From contig NZ_JAYWXI010000013.1 of the NCBI RefSeq assembly GCF_036016955.1, positions 1 through 63,312 on the forward strand: a stretch of 63,312 nucleotides of DNA, read 5' to 3'. Positions 61,258-63,312 of this stretch are shown here, piece by piece. The notes under the pieces are model-generated. The model made no database searches. It was not told the origin of the DNA and saw only the letters and a program-made list of their open reading frames with translations. The position numbers and the translations under genes are program-made. The DNA is from JAYWXI01 sp036016955 (lineage in GTDB: Bacteria > Bacteroidota > Bacteroidia > Flavobacteriales > Weeksellaceae). Each line of letters begins with the position of its first letter. Position 1 is the first letter of the stretch.

Positions 61258-62184
61258 ATGACGAACCCTTTATTCTATGCGAAGATTCTCCTTTTCGGCG
61301 AATATGGGATTATTGAGGATTCCCAAGGCTTGACGCTGCCGTACAGTTTTTATAAGGGAACACTCAAATTTTCCGATCTTTCGACGGACTTTGAGAAAAA
61401 GTCGAATCAGAGTCTCAAAAGCTATTCGGCTTATTTGGCGGAACTGGCACTACCTGAGGGGTTTCGTTTGGACGTGGAGGCACTTTCCCGGGATATTGAC
61501 CAAGGGTTGTTTTTCGATAGCAATATTCCCCAAGGGTATGGCGTAGGAAGTTCGGGGGCTTTGGTTGCGGCTATTTTTGAAAAATATTCGTTGAAAAAAT
61601 ACGATCCTTCCACGATAGGGAAAGAGGATCTGAAGTCGCTTAAAAAAGTGTTTGGTCTTTTGGAAAGTTATTTTCACGGAAAGAGTTCGGGGATCGACCC
61701 TTTGATTTGTTACATGAATTTGCCGATTCTTATCGAGAATAGGGAAGAGGTAGACAAAGTGGCTATTCCCGAGGGGGAGCAGGGGAAAGGAGCTATTTTC
61801 CTCATTGATTCCGGTGTGGTGGGCGAAACGGGGCCCATGGTGCAAATTTTCTTTGAGAAAATGAAGACCGAAGGTTTTCGCAAAACGTTGAAAGACGAAT
61901 TCATCCGCTATAATAATGCGTGCATAGAGACGTTTTTGAAAAAGGACATGAATCCGTTTTTCAAGAATCTTAGAAACCTCTCGGTGTGGGCGTACGAGCA
62001 TTTTAAACCGATGATTCCTGAAAGTTTGTATAAACATTGGAAGAAGGGGATTGATACCAACGCCTATTACCTAAAGTTGTGCGGAAGCGGAGGTGGCGGG
62101 TATATCTTGGGCTTTACCATGGATTTTGAAAAAGCCGATAGAATGTTGGAGGGCTTTCATAAAGAAATTATTTACCGTTTTTAA
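61258..62184 (+). CDS. GHMP-family kinase (mevalonate kinase-like)
   Basis: 308 residues. It opens with a GHMP N-terminal strand pattern (AKILLFGEYGIIEDSQGLTLP). The glycine-rich ATP loop is GYGVGSSGALVAAIF, and the third motif is KLCGSGGGGYILGF. This looks like the mevalonate-pathway kinase found in Flavobacteriia. It phosphorylates mevalonate or its derivative in isoprenoid synthesis. A TATATTTG -7 element lies at 61219-61226. The next gene is a prenyltransferase, consistent with an isoprenoid context. Confidence 0.85.
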   Translation: MTNPLFYAKILLFGEYGIIEDSQGLTLPYSFYKGTLKFSDLSTDFEKKSNQSLKSYSAYLAELALPEGFRLDVEALSRDIDQGLFFDSNIPQGYGVGSSGALVAAIFEKYSLKKYDPSTIGKEDLKSLKKVFGLLESYFHGKSSGIDPLICYMNLPILIENREEVDKVAIPEGEQGKGAIFLIDSGVVGETGPMVQIFFEKMKTEGFRKTLKDEFIRYNNACIETFLKKDMNPFFKNLRNLSVWAYEHFKPMIPESLYKHWKKGIDTNAYYLKLCGSGGGGYILGFTMDFEKADRMLEGFHKEIIYRF

Positions 62185-62270
62185 GGCCGAGGAGTGGCGA
62201 GGGACAATATTTCGGAGGTAGGGTCTGCCGTTTTTGGTCTTCAAATTTTAGTCAAAGAGGCCTTTTTTCT

Positions 62271-63197
62271 ATGAGGACATCCGAAAATCCGCTCGTGTAT
62301 CGTATCGCCCAGTTGATTAGTTTTTTGCTGGGGATAAGGGTTTTTGTCCTTGTGTTTTTTGCTTTTACGCTGTACGTTTCCACTTTTTTTCTTTTTAGTC
62401 AGGAGGAGTCGCTTCGCCGTTTTGTGTTCGACTATAAAGTGCATGGCATTATTGTTTGCTCGGTCTTGAGCATTGCAGCGGGGGGACTGATTAACCAATT
62501 TTACGATTTGGAAAAAGACCGTTTGCAGCGGCCTTTCCGCTCCAAGCTGCAGCGGTTTCTTAAGCAGAAATACTTTCTGTATTCCTATGTGGTTCTCAAT
62601 GCTTTTTCCTTAGGGGTGGCAGGAATTTTATCTTTTCGTATTTTCATTTTTTTCGTGGTGTATCAGTTTCTGATGTGGTTTTACAGTCATAAACTGAGTA
62701 AATTGTTGGTTTGGAATAATTTGGTTTTTGTTTCTTTGACGCTTTATCCGTTTTTTGGGATGTTGGTTTATTACCGGCATTTTTCGCAGATTATTTTTTT
62801 GATGGCGGTGTTTTTGTTCATTAGTCTTTTGATTATCGACCTTATCAAAGATATTCTTACCATGCGTCCGGATGCGGTGTTTGGCTACCGTACGTTGCCT
62901 ATTGCGGTAGGGGTTAAGGGGACGGTGCGGGTTTTGGGACTTCTTTTGGTTTTAAATGCGGTTTTGGGGCTCCTGATTAGTTCTTTAGGTGCGTTGGGGT
63001 GGATGGATGGTTATTTTTTAGCTTCTTCAATCGTGTTTTTGAGTGCGCTTTATCCGCTTGTGTTTTTTAGGCTCAGACGGGTGTTTTGGTTGTTGAACTT
63101 ATTGAGGCTGTGGGTATTTGTTGGGGTTTTATTCATGCTGTTTAACGGGGTGTCGGAACGGGGGATGGGCGCTTTTTATTTTTCCTTACTTTTTTAG
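62271..63197 (+). CDS. UbiA-family prenyltransferase
   Basis: 308 residues, about nine helices. First Asp-rich motif NQFYDLEKDRLQRP and second DLIKDILTMRPD give the two Mg-prenyl diphosphate sites. UbiA members attach prenyl chains to aromatic acceptors or to glycerol phosphate; flavobacterial neighbours of mevalonate-pathway genes are often annotated as geranylgeranylglycerol-phosphate geranylgeranyltransferase-like. The exact acceptor cannot be settled. It ends six bases before the IS30-type repeat. Confidence 0.88.
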   Translation: MRTSENPLVYRIAQLISFLLGIRVFVLVFFAFTLYVSTFFLFSQEESLRRFVFDYKVHGIIVCSVLSIAAGGLINQFYDLEKDRLQRPFRSKLQRFLKQKYFLYSYVVLNAFSLGVAGILSFRIFIFFVVYQFLMWFYSHKLSKLLVWNNLVFVSLTLYPFFGMLVYYRHFSQIIFLMAVFLFISLLIIDLIKDILTMRPDAVFGYRTLPIAVGVKGTVRVLGLLLVLNAVLGLLISSLGALGWMDGYFLASSIVFLSALYPLVFFRLRRVFWLLNLLRLWVFVGVLFMLFNGVSERGMGAFYFSLLF

Positions 63198-63203
63198 TTT
63201 ACT

Positions 63204-63226
63204 TGAATTCAACTTATAAATGCAAC
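63204..63226. repeat. IS30-type terminal repeat (left end of a second copy)
   Basis: 23 bases matching 87-109 in inverse orientation with two mismatches (TGAATTCAACTT core and AAATGCAAC). The remaining 86 bases to the window end would be the 5' part of the insertion sequence. Confidence 0.7.
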
Positions 63227-63312
63227 TTTTTGGGTGCGGATAATAAGCAATAAAAACATTTATTTTTCAGAGAGGAAAGAGAGACAATGTCCCCCTTTCT
63301 CTCACTCTGAAT

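Noticed and set aside
1..63312. tRNA or rRNA genes
   Set aside because: No cloverleaf with a GGTTCGAATCC-type T-arm and CCA-proximal stem was recognised by eye; tRNAscan-SE would settle this.

Overview
The window reads as chromosomal DNA of a flavobacterium (Bacteroidota, most likely Weeksellaceae). Several things support this: the Bacteroidota promoter form TTG-N17..21-TAnnTTTG in front of many genes; an atpD-atpC pair on its own; a PorV2-like protein and a type IX secretion tail; a plant-type acyl-ACP desaturase; the SerC-SerA-DUF1015 cluster; and a GAFTDA-type sigma-54 activator. Genus cannot be settled by eye. Both ends carry the same IS30-type terminal repeat, so the window may be a whole draft contig broken at insertion-sequence copies.

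Layout. 1-109: 3' end of an IS30-family transposase. 215-421: small membrane protein. 626-10077: a two-component system (histidine kinase plus sigma-54 activator) divergent from a MacB-type efflux operon (adaptor, DUF2807 lipoprotein, ATPase, permease, TolC). 10383-25449: housekeeping and metabolism, namely NlpC/P60 lipoprotein, RibF, ATP synthase beta and epsilon, a cobalamin riboswitch in front of a secreted leucine-rich-repeat protein, nucleoside phosphorylase, SUI1-like factor, phosphoglycerate mutase, acyl-ACP desaturase, acyl-CoA carboxylase beta, EamA exporter, PorV2-like protein and a two-subunit CoA transferase. 25490-46594: PrmC, YaaA, Sua5/YrdC, M1 peptidase, histidine kinase, PBP4, DUF2891, RsmI-like, arabinose-5-phosphate isomerase, RecQ, glycosyltransferase, serine synthesis with DUF1015, glucokinase, alpha/beta hydrolase and GlnRS. 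46648-48789: TonB-type receptor.

About 48.86-57.93 kb is a visibly more AT-rich accessory island bracketed by an imperfect direct repeat. It holds a TolC/HlyD/ABC-2 permease operon without its own ATPase, a Crp-type regulator, a ParD/ParE module set between large imperfect palindromes that resemble integron attC sites, broken cassette-like genes, a frameshifted IS1595-type transposase and an RDD membrane protein.

57.99-63.2 kb returns to core genes: J-domain protein, a small cysteine/lysine-rich protein, an alanine-dehydrogenase-like enzyme, MenB, a GHMP kinase and a UbiA prenyltransferase. The last three fit menaquinone and isoprenoid metabolism.

The most interesting items are (1) a cobalamin riboswitch that appears to control a type IX-secreted LRR protein and not a BtuB receptor; (2) homologous attC-like palindromes organising toxin-antitoxin and broken lipoprotein cassettes with no integrase in view; (3) a palindrome plus -24/-12-like promoter linking the sigma-54 activator to its neighbouring efflux operon. 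No tRNA, rRNA or CRISPR array was recognised.
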